From the NCBI GenBank assembly GCA_002299915.1, contig DBOG01000006.1, forward strand, positions 1 to 43,330: DNA of 43,330 nt, in the 5' to 3' direction. Below the pieces are notes generated by a model, which made no database searches, was not told the DNA's origin, and saw nothing but the letters and a program-made list of their open reading frames with translations. Shown here piece by piece: positions 15,958-25,048 of the stretch. This DNA is from Proteobacteria bacterium UBA652 (GTDB taxonomy: Bacteria; Pseudomonadota; Gammaproteobacteria; Nitrosococcales; Methylophagaceae). The number at the start of each line of letters is the position of its first letter. Positions within the stretch are counted from its first letter, which is position 1. A program made the position numbers and the translations under genes.

Positions 15958-16995
15958 GTGGATATTACGGAATTATTGATGTTTAGTACACAAAATAATG
16001 CATCAGATTTACATATCTCGGCAGGAGAGCCCCCGATGATTCGGGTGGATGGTGAAATCAAACGGATTAATGTGCCTGCGCTTGAACATAAAGATGTGCA
16101 CTCTATGGTGTATGACATCATGAACGATAAACAACGTAAAGACTATGAAGAATTCTTAGAAGTTGATTTCTCGTTTGAAATTCCCGATGTTGCGCGTTTC
16201 AGGGTAAATGCATTTAATCAGCAACGTGGCGCAGCGGGCGTGTTCCGGACGATTCCCTCAGAAGTGCTTTCTCTTGAAGATTTAGGTGCACCTAAAATAT
16301 TCAAAACAATATCCGATCATAGACAAGGACTGGTGCTAGTAACAGGGCCAACAGGTTCGGGTAAGTCAACCACACTAGCAGCCATGATTGATTACAAAAA
16401 TGACGGCTCAAGTGAGCATATTCTCACGATTGAGGATCCGATTGAATTTGTGCATAAAAGTAAAAAAAGTTTAATAAATCAGCGGGAAGTGCATCGCGAC
16501 ACACTTGGGTTTAGTGAAGCATTGCGTTCTGCCTTACGGGAAGATCCCGATATCATCTTAGTGGGTGAGTTGCGTGATTTAGAAACCATTCGATTGGCGC
16601 TCACCGCCGCAGAAACAGGGCATCTTGTATTTGGCACGTTGCATACCTCCTCTGCCGCAAAAACGATTGATCGGGTGATTGATGTATTTCCAGCGGCTGA
16701 AAAAGATATGGTGCGCGCGATGTTATCAGAATCACTGCGTGCTGTTATCTCCCAAACGCTAATGAAAAAAGTCGGGGGTGGCCGAATTGCAGCGCATGAA
16801 ATTATGATTGGTACCCCTGCAATTAGAAATTTGATTCGTGAAGGTAAAGTGGCGCAAATGTTCTCCGCCATCCAAACAGGTGCGGAAGTGGGTATGCAAA
16901 CGTTAGACCAATGTTTGGAAGACTTATTAAGGCGCTCTAAAGTTACTAAAGTTGAAGCGAGATCACGTGCCTTAAATAAAGATCTATTTAGATAG
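15958..16995 (+). CDS. pilT: Type IV pilus retraction ATPase PilT
   Basis: A 345-residue secretion-type ATPase that powers pilus retraction, hence twitching motility, DNA uptake and surface sensing. Motifs: Walker A GPTGSGKSTT near residue 130, Asp box ILTIEDPIEF near 160, Walker B PDIILVGELRD near 198, His box TGHLVFGTLHTSSA near 220. The PilT hallmark AIRNLIRE is present near residue 288, which separates it from PilU and PilB. The start is a GTG after a GGAG-type ribosome site. pilU follows 9 bases downstream. Confidence 0.96.
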   Translation: MDITELLMFSTQNNASDLHISAGEPPMIRVDGEIKRINVPALEHKDVHSMVYDIMNDKQRKDYEEFLEVDFSFEIPDVARFRVNAFNQQRGAAGVFRTIPSEVLSLEDLGAPKIFKTISDHRQGLVLVTGPTGSGKSTTLAAMIDYKNDGSSEHILTIEDPIEFVHKSKKSLINQREVHRDTLGFSEALRSALREDPDIILVGELRDLETIRLALTAAETGHLVFGTLHTSSAAKTIDRVIDVFPAAEKDMVRAMLSESLRAVISQTLMKKVGGGRIAAHEIMIGTPAIRNLIREGKVAQMFSAIQTGAEVGMQTLDQCLEDLLRRSKVTKVEARSRALNKDLFR

Positions 16996-17004
16996 GATAA
17001 CAAC

Positions 17005-18132
17005 ATGGATATTATTACGATTTTAAGAACAGCGGTAAAACATATGGCATCAGATGTCTATATTACGGCTGAGCGCGCCATTAGCTTGAAAATAGATGGG
17101 CGGCTGGCCACGTTATCAGAAGAAGTCATGACAGAAGAGGCTTCGCGGGATCTCGTGCTCAGCACAATGACAGAAGAGCAAAAGAAAGTTTTCGAACGTG
17201 ATAAAGAGTGTAACTATGCGATTGAAGCGGGAGATATTGGTCGGTTTCGTGCCAGTGCTTTTTATCAGCGTGGCAGAATTGGCATGGTACTGCGTCGAAT
17301 AGAAAATAAAATCCCTACCTTTGAAGATTTGAATTTACCAGAAATAATTGCCAAAGTATCATTAGAAAAACGGGGTTTAGTCATTTTTGTCGGGGCGACA
17401 GGTAGTGGTAAATCAACTAGTTTAGCGGCAATGATAGGGCATCGAAATAGGAATAGTACAGGACATATTCTGACGATAGAAGATCCGATTGAATATGATC
17501 ACGAGCATGGTGGCTGCGTAGTGACTCAGCGTGAAGTGGGGGTAGACACGGACTCTTACGAAATCGCCCTAAAAAACTCATTACGACAAGCGCCAGATGT
17601 CATTATGATCGGTGAGATCAGAGCGGAAGAGACCATGGATCATGCAATTGTTTTCGCCGAAACGGGTCACCTCTGCTTATCAACCTTGCATGCGAATAAT
17701 GCCAATCAGGCAATGGATCGGATCATCAACTTTTTCTCCGAAGAGCGTCAGCAACAAGTGTTGCTAGATTTATCTTTGAATTTGAAAGCCATTATTGCAC
17801 AACGCTTAATACCAACAAAAGATGGATCGGGGCGTTGTGTGGCAGTTGAGGTCTTACTGAATACACCGCTGGTATCAGATTTAATTGCAAAGGGTGATGT
17901 GCCTAGTATTAAGGAAATTATGAAGCGCTCATCTGAGCTAGGTATGCAAACATTCGATCAAGCTGTATATAAATTATACCAAAGAGGCGAAATTACAGAA
18001 GAAGAAGCATTGAAAAATGCCGATTCTCAGAACGAGGTTCGATTAATGATTAAATTGGGGAGTGATTTGGATGAGCTGAATTCAGGAGACTTAGCACTAG
18101 CCGCTGAGGAAGAATCAGGCATGCAGTTTTAG
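17005..18132 (+). CDS. pilU: PilT-dependent retraction ATPase PilU
   Basis: A 375-residue paralogue of PilT that assists retraction under load and depends on PilT. It carries Walker A GATGSGKSTS, the Asp box TIEDPIEYDHEHGG with the extended form typical of PilU, Walker B PDVIMIGEIRAEE, and the His box TGHLCLSTLHANNA. The AIRNLIRE motif of PilT is replaced by VSDLIAKGD, as expected. The C-terminal tail is acidic. It is in an operon with pilT. Confidence 0.94.
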   Translation: MDIITILRTAVKHMASDVYITAERAISLKIDGRLATLSEEVMTEEASRDLVLSTMTEEQKKVFERDKECNYAIEAGDIGRFRASAFYQRGRIGMVLRRIENKIPTFEDLNLPEIIAKVSLEKRGLVIFVGATGSGKSTSLAAMIGHRNRNSTGHILTIEDPIEYDHEHGGCVVTQREVGVDTDSYEIALKNSLRQAPDVIMIGEIRAEETMDHAIVFAETGHLCLSTLHANNANQAMDRIINFFSEERQQQVLLDLSLNLKAIIAQRLIPTKDGSGRCVAVEVLLNTPLVSDLIAKGDVPSIKEIMKRSSELGMQTFDQAVYKLYQRGEITEEEALKNADSQNEVRLMIKLGSDLDELNSGDLALAAEEESGMQF

Positions 18133-18347
18133 TGTGGCATTTTTACCACGCTGCATGTTTGGGTGGCAAATAAAATACAACTAGCTTGCCTTTGCCAGCA
18201 CGATTTATGGTAAGATTCAGACATTACACGAGTATGAAGTGGGTAGACCTGTTTTAAGTGGACGATATTTCTAATAGTGTATGTAGTTTTAGAATAGGTA
18301 GAGTGTGGTTTGGTTGAAATTTTAAATAAAATAAATAGGAAATAAAT

Positions 18348-19160
18348 ATGAAAAATATAATGAAGTTAGCAGTTGTTTTATTAATGGGAGCAGTGCTATC
18401 TGGCTGTGCTAGCCAACAGTCTGCAGGTGGTAATGGGTCAAATCCTTTGCTTTGTGCCGTTCTGGGTGGTTTAGTTGGTGGTGCAGGTGCTGCAGCAATG
18501 GATGGCGAGGATGGTGCAACAGCTGGCGCAGCCATTGCAGGTGCGGCACTGGGTGTAATGCTATGTTCAAAAGGGGAAGAAGTGGCGGCTGCAGAGCCAG
18601 AGCCAATGGAACCCGTTGATACTGACTTTGACAGAGATGGCGTGCCAAATGACCAAGATTTATGTCCAGGGACACCACTCGGCACAGAAGTGGATGAAAA
18701 TGGCTGTAAAATAGATGGTGATGATGATAATGACGGTGTTGCAAACTCTGCAGATTATTGTCCGGACACACCAGCAGGTGTTGCTGTTGATGCAAACGGT
18801 TGTCCTGAGCAAGGCGAAGTATTAATGAGCCTAACAGGGGTTAACTTCGCAACAGATAGCGCTGCACTAACCAGCACAGCAAAATCTATCTTGGATGGCG
18901 CAGTAGCGGCACTACAAGGTTCAGAAGGCTATGTTGACGTACGTGTTGAAGGCCACACAGATAGTCGTGGTTCAGAAGCGTATAACTTAGGTTTATCACA
19001 GCGTCGTGCTGAATCAGTAGTGGCTTACCTTGTATCTCAAGGCGTAGACGGTAGCCGTTTACACCCAGTAGGTATGGGCGAAGGTCACCCAGTTGCTGAT
19101 AACGGTACTTCAGCAGGTCGTGCGGCTAACCGTCGTGTAGACTTCATTGTAGGTCAGTAA
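18348..19160 (+). CDS. OmpA-family lipoprotein with thrombospondin type 3 repeats
   Basis: A 270-residue envelope protein. The lipobox is LSGC with Cys20 as the lipidation site. Residues 30-75 are Gly/Ala-rich with glycine-zipper character (GGLVGGAGAAA, GAAIAGAALG). Two calcium-binding thrombospondin type 3 repeats follow (DFDRDGVPNDQDLCPGT; DDDNDGVANSADYCPDT). A C-terminal OmpA-like peptidoglycan-binding domain from about 160 contains VEGHTDSRGSEAYN and the LSQRRAESVVAYL helix, ending RAANRRVDFIV. It probably ties the outer membrane to peptidoglycan. It is monocistronic, with an intrinsic terminator after it. Pal and OprF-like proteins are relatives, but it is neither in strict sense. Confidence 0.88.
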   Translation: MKNIMKLAVVLLMGAVLSGCASQQSAGGNGSNPLLCAVLGGLVGGAGAAAMDGEDGATAGAAIAGAALGVMLCSKGEEVAAAEPEPMEPVDTDFDRDGVPNDQDLCPGTPLGTEVDENGCKIDGDDDNDGVANSADYCPDTPAGVAVDANGCPEQGEVLMSLTGVNFATDSAALTSTAKSILDGAVAALQGSEGYVDVRVEGHTDSRGSEAYNLGLSQRRAESVVAYLVSQGVDGSRLHPVGMGEGHPVADNGTSAGRAANRRVDFIVGQ

Positions 19161-19188
19161 TTGATTAGCAATTAAAAGAAACTTTCTT

Positions 19189-19221
19189 TTGTGAAAAAGG
19201 CCCGAAAGGGCTTTTTTTATT
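19189..19221 (+). terminator. Intrinsic terminator after the OmpA-like gene
   Basis: A hairpin with GGCCC and GGGCT arms around a GAAA tetraloop, extended by flanking A and T runs, ends in seven T. It lies about 30 bases behind the OmpA-like stop codon, and its A-rich left arm gives some bidirectional character. Confidence 0.85.
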
Positions 19222-19287
19222 GTCTGTTGTTAATATACTTTGAATAAACTTAAAGTATATGGGTATGCTTAATGGGGGATGGGAATA

Positions 19288-20337
19288 ATGGTAAAGAAGA
19301 AATTGAATTTTCCTCAACGGAGGCTATTTGTTATTACAGTCTCAATTGTTATGGCGATATTCGTGGTGCGTAATTATTTGCAAACACAAGATAAGAGCAT
19401 AGAAATCAAAATGCAAGAAAAGACAGAGGCAGATGATTCCTTCTTTTTAAAAAATATAGATTTGTCGGATGGAGACTATGCCTTAATTATAAAAAACCAT
19501 GGAAAAAATATAGTTATTGATAATAGCCAGCTACTCGCCGAGTATACCGGTAAAATACAAGTCGAGCGGAGCTGGATGAGTTTTATACCAGGCGAAGGAG
19601 GCCACCAACAAACCTTAACCCTTTTTAAAAACAGGCAGCTTCTAAAAGAAGTCATTTATAAGAAAGCTTCCATTTTTAAAACAGGCAATATTGAACAATA
19701 TGGAAAGCCTGTTAAACATGTATTTACCTCTCTACCAAGAGAAGACTTTTTAAAATATAAACAGACAGCAATGCAAGATCCAACTATTTATGTGTACGAT
19801 ACGGAGGAGTTAAGGGACGCAGGCCATGAGTATTATTTCTCTGTTGAGTTACCCACGTTTTTCATCAAAGCAGGTAGTTATTTTGACCGCGAACAATACA
19901 AGATAGAATTGCAAAATAGAATAGAGGAAGATATAAAAAGTGATGGTGATTTTACGCTTAGCGTCCATGAGAGACGCTATCATAAAAATGAATCGGGTGA
20001 GTCACGACTTCACTCCGAAAATATCTATACAGTCATTAAAGACAAAAACAATCATGATATGTATTTAAAAGGCTTGCAACTAAATGGATATCGCTTAGCA
20101 TTTACGGTTGCTAATGAGGATGTTTATAATACATTGAAAGAACATGATTTTAAACAATACATGAAAAAGGGTGTCAGCCGCCTTGAATTTATTGCAAGAG
20201 TGGATGAACAGCTATCAGTCTCGAATAAAGAATTTATAGGCACCCCGATCTTTATAGATGGTTATCGGGAAGATATACTATTTTCAGAGCTAAAGGAATA
20301 TAGATACGGCATAAGCTATTATAAAGCAGAAAATTAG
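19288..20337 (+). CDS. Unknown AT-rich membrane-anchored protein
   Basis: A protein of about 349 residues that I do not recognise. A single hydrophobic segment near residues 12-29 (LFVITVSIVMAIFVV) follows a basic N-terminus, so the remainder (over 300 residues) is probably extracytoplasmic. That part is charged, with many Lys, Glu and Tyr, and an alternating strand-like pattern (FTLSVHERRY, YRLAFTVANED, GISYYKAEN), without Cys or catalytic motifs that I can see. The start at 19288 is preferred because GGGGGATGGG precedes it at good spacing; an ATG at 19279 lies inside that ribosome site. Codon use is clearly more AT-rich than in neighbouring genes, suggesting horizontal origin. It lies next to the 3' end of a tRNA gene. 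Confidence 0.65.
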   Translation: MVKKKLNFPQRRLFVITVSIVMAIFVVRNYLQTQDKSIEIKMQEKTEADDSFFLKNIDLSDGDYALIIKNHGKNIVIDNSQLLAEYTGKIQVERSWMSFIPGEGGHQQTLTLFKNRQLLKEVIYKKASIFKTGNIEQYGKPVKHVFTSLPREDFLKYKQTAMQDPTIYVYDTEELRDAGHEYYFSVELPTFFIKAGSYFDREQYKIELQNRIEEDIKSDGDFTLSVHERRYHKNESGESRLHSENIYTVIKDKNNHDMYLKGLQLNGYRLAFTVANEDVYNTLKEHDFKQYMKKGVSRLEFIARVDEQLSVSNKEFIGTPIFIDGYREDILFSELKEYRYGISYYKAEN

Positions 20338-20394
20338 GCTTTATTTTTAAGACGGTATCCGAACATACTCTAGTGTAACGGACACTTTAAATGA

Positions 20395-20471
20395 TGGCGC
20401 GCCTGACAGGAATCGAACCTGTGACCCCCAGTTTCGGAAACTGGTACTCTATCCAACTGAGCTACAGGCGC
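20395..20471 (-). tRNA. tRNA-Arg (anticodon CCG)
   Basis: The full cloverleaf reads on the minus strand. The acceptor arms are GCGCCTG and CAGGCGC, the D-arm GCTC/GAGT, and the anticodon stem CCAGT/ACTGG around the seven-base loop TTCCGAA, giving anticodon CCG. The T-arm is ACAGG/CCTGT with TTCGAAT. The discriminator is G, and CCA is encoded (complement of 20395-20397). CCG reads the arginine codon CGG. Confidence 0.96.
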
Positions 20472-20550
20472 TAAAGTTATATGAAGTGATTAGAGTATCA
20501 CTTCAAGCAGGTCGTATTATACGGGCTTTATATGCAATCAACCAGTTATA

Positions 20551-20580
20551 AAAAAAGGATGGCCGTGGCCATCCTTTTTT
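20551..20580. terminator. Bidirectional intrinsic terminator between glgP and tRNA-Arg
   Basis: A perfect 14-bp inverted repeat, AAAAAAGGATGGCC and its complement, surrounds a two-base centre. Six A on one side and six T on the other allow termination in both directions. It lies about 20 bases downstream of the glgP stop codon and would end glgP transcripts before the tRNA gene. Confidence 0.88.
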
Positions 20581-20600
20581 ATTTTCAGCCTGTTTGTTTT

Positions 20601-23108
20601 CTATGCCTGACGCGGATCGACAGGTGATAGCTGCCAGATCTCACTATTATATTCTGTCATGGTGCGATCAGTGGAGAATTTACCACTACGAGCACAGTTA
20701 AGAATAGCCATAGTTGCCCATTTTTCTTTATCTTGATAAGCAATACCGGCTTGATGCTGGGCATCAATATAGCTTCTGAAATCGGCAATGGTCATCCAGG
20801 GATCATGTGGACTGGTGACGGCATTGATGATGTTATTGAAGATATGCGGCTCTAGTGCATTGAAGTGGCCGCCTTCTAATAAATTCATCACGCGTTTTAG
20901 ATCGCTATCTGCTGTAATCATGGCGCGGGGATCATAGTTTGGCTTGGCTGCTTCAACTTCTGATTCAGTGAGGCCAAATAGGAAGAAGTTATCATCACCG
21001 ACTTCTTCACGGATTTCGATATTAGCGCCATCTAGGGTGCCGATCGTGACCGCACCATTCATCATGAATTTCATATTGCCTGTGCCAGAAGCTTCTTTAC
21101 CAGCGGTTGAGATTTGTTCTGATAAATCGGCAGCTGGGCAGATAATTTCCATTGCGGAGACTTGGTAGTTAGGGAAGAAGACAACTTTAAGCCAATCCTC
21201 CATCATGGGATCGTTATTAATGATGTCAGCCACATTATTAATGAGCTTGATAATATCCTTTGCCATCGCATAACCGGGCGCAGCTTTACCACCGAATAAC
21301 ACACAGCGCTTGGTTAGGCCTTTAGTATCGCCTCGTTTTACGCGGTCATACAGGTGGATAACGTGCAAGACATTTAATAGCTGACGTTTATATTCATGAA
21401 TACGTTTTACTTGAATATCAAATAGGGCATCAGTATCAAATGTGACGCCAACCGCTTCTTTGACTAAGTCTGATAAGCGTTGTTTATTGGCCTTTTTAGC
21501 TTGCTGCCATTGTTGTTTGAAGGCGGGCTCTGTGGCCTTGTTGTTAAGTTGTTTGAGTTGGCTTAAATCCGTGATCCAGCCTTCACCAATTTCTTGATTA
21601 ATAAGTTGGGTAAGTTCTGGGTTACACCATGCCATCCAGCGGCGCTGGGTGACCCCATTGGTTTTGTTGTTAAACTTCTCAGGCCATAGCTGGAAGAAGT
21701 CATTAAACAGGCCTTTTTGTAATAGTTCTGAATGCAATGCAGCTACACCGTTTACTGAGAAGCTACCGACAATAGCAAGATGCGCCATACGGACATATTG
21801 TTCGTTACCTTCTTCAATAATGGAGAGGCGCGCTAAGCGGGCACGATCACCTGGCCACTGGAGGGCGACTTCATTTAAGAAACGGGCATTGATTTCGAAG
21901 ATAATTTCTAACACGCGCGGTAGAAGACGACTAAATAAGCTAACGGACCATTTTTCTAGTGCTTCTGGTAGCAACGTATGGTTGGTGTAGGCCATTGTTT
22001 TGGTGGTAATAGCCCATGCTGCTTTCCAATCTTGACCATGCTCATCCATTAGTAGACGCATCAGCTCTGCGACGGCAACGGTTGGGTGAGTGTCGTTTAA
22101 TTGGAATACATTTTTATTTGAAAATTGGCTGAAATCACGACCATGACTGCTTGTCCAGCAACGCAAAATATCTTGCAGGCTGGCAGAAGCAAGGAAATAT
22201 TGTTGGCGCAAGCGCAGCTCTTTACCATTTTCGCTGCTATCATTTGGATAGAGCACCATGCTGATGTTTTCAGCAGAGTTTTTATTAGCAACCGCATCGG
22301 TATAGGAGCCAGCATTAAAGTCTTCTAAACTAAATTCATCCGTTGCTTCTGATTTCCAGAGGCGAAGTTTGTTGACGGTGCCATTTTTATAGCCTGGGAT
22401 CGGTAAGTCGAATGGTACCGCTAAGACATCATTGGTATTCACCCAATTCGCTTGCAGATCATCGCTGCCTGTCTTTTTATGGAATTCAGTATGGCCGCCA
22501 AATTTAACGCGTTGGCTGAGTTCTGGTCGTTCTAATTCCCATGGGTTGCCATCACGCAGCCAGTGATCAGGGCTTTCTACTTGGTGGCCATTTTCAATGC
22601 CTTGTTGGAACATGCCGTATTCATAACGCAGGCCATAGCCTGTGACGGGTAATTGCAAGGTGGCGCAGCTATCAATAAAACACGCAGCTAGGCGACCGAG
22701 GCCACCATTACCTAAGCCGGCATCATGCTCTAACTCAGCCAGTTCTTCAAAATCAAGGCCAAAGTCATGTAGGGTTTTGCGTGCGGTATCATCTAATCCT
22801 AAGTTAAGCGCAGCATTCCCCATCGCGCGACCCATTAAGAATTCCATGGAGAGGTAATAGGCTTGTTTACCTTCGCTTTTGTGGTAAGCCTGTTTGGTTT
22901 GTTTCATCCGCTCGAATAAACGATCGCGGATAGACAGCGCAAGTGAGGTATAAATATAGTGTCCCGACACGCAACTGGCATCTTGACCGAGATGATCACC
23001 GTAATAGCGTTTTAGATCAGTGGTGAGTGCAGTTTTGTCCATCCCCAGTTTGGGGGTGTCAGCAATCGTAGAGTTAGGGGAGATATGGCAGGCATAGCGG
23101 AGACTCAT
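20601..23108 (-). CDS. glgP: Glycogen/maltodextrin phosphorylase
   Basis: An 835-residue phosphorylase releasing glucose-1-phosphate from alpha-1,4-glucans. The PLP lysine lies in EASGTGNMKFMMNGA, followed by the IGTLDGANIEI motif. The N-terminal half has YYLSMEFLMGR, the active-site region ELEHDAGLGNGGLGRLAACF, and GYGLRYEYGMF. Length matches bacterial GlgP/MalP. The first 22 residues (up to GMDKTALTTD) are poorly conserved-looking, so an internal ATG at residue 23 is a possible start. No glycogen synthesis genes are in the window; the product could feed AlgC as a glucose-phosphate mutase, which is inference. Confidence 0.95.
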   Translation of the reverse strand: MSLRYACHISPNSTIADTPKLGMDKTALTTDLKRYYGDHLGQDASCVSGHYIYTSLALSIRDRLFERMKQTKQAYHKSEGKQAYYLSMEFLMGRAMGNAALNLGLDDTARKTLHDFGLDFEELAELEHDAGLGNGGLGRLAACFIDSCATLQLPVTGYGLRYEYGMFQQGIENGHQVESPDHWLRDGNPWELERPELSQRVKFGGHTEFHKKTGSDDLQANWVNTNDVLAVPFDLPIPGYKNGTVNKLRLWKSEATDEFSLEDFNAGSYTDAVANKNSAENISMVLYPNDSSENGKELRLRQQYFLASASLQDILRCWTSSHGRDFSQFSNKNVFQLNDTHPTVAVAELMRLLMDEHGQDWKAAWAITTKTMAYTNHTLLPEALEKWSVSLFSRLLPRVLEIIFEINARFLNEVALQWPGDRARLARLSIIEEGNEQYVRMAHLAIVGSFSVNGVAALHSELLQKGLFNDFFQLWPEKFNNKTNGVTQRRWMAWCNPELTQLINQEIGEGWITDLSQLKQLNNKATEPAFKQQWQQAKKANKQRLSDLVKEAVGVTFDTDALFDIQVKRIHEYKRQLLNVLHVIHLYDRVKRGDTKGLTKRCVLFGGKAAPGYAMAKDIIKLINNVADIINNDPMMEDWLKVVFFPNYQVSAMEIICPAADLSEQISTAGKEASGTGNMKFMMNGAVTIGTLDGANIEIREEVGDDNFFLFGLTESEVEAAKPNYDPRAMITADSDLKRVMNLLEGGHFNALEPHIFNNIINAVTSPHDPWMTIADFRSYIDAQHQAGIAYQDKEKWATMAILNCARSGKFSTDRTMTEYNSEIWQLSPVDPRQA

Positions 23109-23187
23109 GTGTTGTCCTCATAGACATTTTTGAGAACAAACAATTTCGCCTCATAGCGGAATTGGCTATGATTTGAGAGTTTATTTC

Positions 23188-23736
23188 TCAGGGTTTTTGT
23201 TGGTAAATAGAAATGAAGCCATCCCGATTCGGCATTTCGACCTTCGGCAATGTGTCGGCATTCATCACAGCATCTGTCGCTATTATATCATCTTGGCTGA
23301 GAATATAGGCGCTCAATGCATAAACTTCATCTGCGCTGAGGGAAAAAGGCGCTTGAATGGGCATGGAGCGGCGGATGTAGTCAAATAGTGTGGTGGCATA
23401 CGGCCAATAGCTATTGACGGTTTTTTCGGGGTAATCATCGGTCAGTGAACCGACTTCGCCTACTAATGGCTCGGCGGCGCCGCCAATTCCTTCAGGACCA
23501 TGACAGGCTGCGCATTGGTTAGCAAATATTTTGGCGCCTTGTGCGGCCGTACCGCTGCCCGCTGGTAAACCTTTGCCATCGGGTGCAATACTTAAATTCC
23601 ATTGGGGTTGCGGGCTTAATTCATCTGCGGCAACACCGAGTTTGGGGCTATTTTTTAAATCATCATTTGCTTGGGAGGTGGAAAATGCCAAAGTCGCTAT
23701 GATAAAGAGTATGAGCAGTAATTTATTCGTAGACAT
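23188..23736 (-). CDS. soxD: Monohaem cytochrome c, SoxD-like subunit of sulfite dehydrogenase
   Basis: The preferred start, ATG at 23736, gives 182 residues with a signal peptide (LLLILFIIATLAFSTSQA); longer versions run backward through the soxC coding region and place that signal peptide internally. One haem c site, CAACH, is at residues 75-79, with downstream Met residues (RRSMPIQAPF) as candidate sixth ligand. The region after the haem (WPYATTLFDYIRRSMP, SADEVYALSAYIL) is typical of SoxD. Classical SoxD has two haem domains and is about twice as long; this is the short one-haem form. It overlaps soxC by 14 bases, and is expected to carry electrons from the molybdenum subunit to the respiratory chain. 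Confidence 0.82.
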   Translation of the reverse strand: MSTNKLLLILFIIATLAFSTSQANDDLKNSPKLGVAADELSPQPQWNLSIAPDGKGLPAGSGTAAQGAKIFANQCAACHGPEGIGGAAEPLVGEVGSLTDDYPEKTVNSYWPYATTLFDYIRRSMPIQAPFSLSADEVYALSAYILSQDDIIATDAVMNADTLPKVEMPNRDGFISIYQQKP

Positions 23737-25048
23737 GATTAATATCCCCTTCTTCAGTAATTTCCCAGCTAACAATGGCGTTATAGTGGAAGAAGCCATG
23801 TTTACCTCGGCTTTCAACCAAGGCGGCGCGGGTGGGTTGCACATAGCCTGTTTCATCTGTTGCGCGGCTTTGCAGGATGGCATAGTCACCTTTCCAATGC
23901 CAAGGCAGGCTGAAGCGGGTAAAGGCTTTATCTAATATGGGGCCTTGTAGTGTCGCATCGATCCAAGTTTTACCGCCATCTGCAGACACTTCAACTTTGG
24001 TTATTTTACCGCGGCCAGACCACGCTAAACCGGTGATTTGATACACGCCTGGATTATCAGGTAAGGTCATCCCCAAGGAAGGCGAAGTGATTAAGGACTT
24101 CGCATCCATTTCAAAGGTAAATTGTCGCGCCTTTCCATCGGGCATAAGTTCGGTATATTGCGAGGTTTCATCGCGCGACATGGTGGGGGCATCAGTGAGT
24201 TTGAGTTGACGCAGCCATTTGATGTTGGTGATGCCTTCCCAGCCTGGTAAGACCAAGCGCATGGGATAGCCATTTTCAGGCCGGATCCGCTCACCATTTT
24301 GATAGAGGGCAAGAATGGCATCATCCATCAGTTTTTCGACGGGGATACTCATATTGAGCGCCGATCCATCAGCGCCTTCTGCGATCACCCATTTGGCGGC
24401 AGATTTTACCCCAGCTTCTTGCAACAATAATTTAAGCGGGATCCCGGTCCATTCGCAATTTGAAATCAAACCATGTGCATAACCCGCCTTGGTTTGGATG
24501 GGATTATTGCGCCAGCCGCTATTACTATTACCACCACATTCGATAAAACAGGTTCGCGAGATCATGGGGTAGCGTAGTAAGTGTTTAACCGAGAATTTAA
24601 GCGGCTGTTTGACTAAGCCATCGATAAGCAAAATATGGTTGGCAGGATCAATTTTTGGTACGCCATTATGGTGGCGTTCATAATGCAGACCATTGGGCGT
24701 AATTGTGCCTTGCAGTTCATGCAGTGGTGTCCAAGATACACCCGTGCCTAAGGCGGCTGAATTAGCAGAAACCCAACGGATAACATGCTGTTCATGTGGT
24801 GAAGGTTGGCCATAATTGGTGAATTCAGCCCCTGCGGTGCGCATGGCTTCGGGTAGGTTTTTGGGGAAAGTGTCGGGATCGTTAGTGATCTGTTTTTCTG
24901 GTTCTTCAGCCCAAATGGGTAGGCTAAGTGTGGCACTACTGGCGACTGCGCTACCTAAGATGGCGTGCTGGAGGAACCGGCGCCGATCAATGACTTGTTT
25001 GTTTAAGGTGGTGGCGAGGTCAGTTGTCGCCGTCGTTGGTAAGGTCAT
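23723..25048 (-). CDS. soxC: Sulfite/sulfur dehydrogenase molybdopterin subunit SoxC
   Basis: A 441-residue protein of the sulfite oxidase family. It has a Tat signal (DRRRFLQHAILGSAVASS) for folded export to the periplasm. The molybdenum-ligand cysteine is Cys171 in CFIECGGNSNSG. Molybdopterin-fold motifs follow (CEWTGIPLKLLLQEAG, PGWEGITNIKWL), and the C-terminal Mo-co dimerisation domain starts near residue 320 (YQITGLAWSGRGKITKVEVS). It would oxidise sulfite or carrier-bound sulfane sulfur together with the adjacent SoxD-like cytochrome. No soxXYZAB genes are nearby. The start lies inside the 3' end of engB (29-base overlap), so it is likely co-transcribed with that GTPase gene. Confidence 0.92.
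   Translation of the reverse strand: MTLPTTATTDLATTLNKQVIDRRRFLQHAILGSAVASSATLSLPIWAEEPEKQITNDPDTFPKNLPEAMRTAGAEFTNYGQPSPHEQHVIRWVSANSAALGTGVSWTPLHELQGTITPNGLHYERHHNGVPKIDPANHILLIDGLVKQPLKFSVKHLLRYPMISRTCFIECGGNSNSGWRNNPIQTKAGYAHGLISNCEWTGIPLKLLLQEAGVKSAAKWVIAEGADGSALNMSIPVEKLMDDAILALYQNGERIRPENGYPMRLVLPGWEGITNIKWLRQLKLTDAPTMSRDETSQYTELMPDGKARQFTFEMDAKSLITSPSLGMTLPDNPGVYQITGLAWSGRGKITKVEVSADGGKTWIDATLQGPILDKAFTRFSLPWHWKGDYAILQSRATDETGYVQPTRAALVESRGKHGFFHYNAIVSWEITEEGDINHVYE

Noticed and set aside
18254..18795. Two minus-strand frames of 143 and 128 codons opposite the OmpA-like gene.
   Set aside because: They are low-complexity (Pro/Ala/Ser or His/Leu runs) produced by the Gly/Ala-rich and Asp-rich repeats on the other strand.
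23188..23889. A longer SoxD start giving 233 residues.
   Set aside because: The extra 51 residues come from the 3' end of soxC in another frame and would bury the signal peptide inside the protein; the ATG at 23736 is a natural start.
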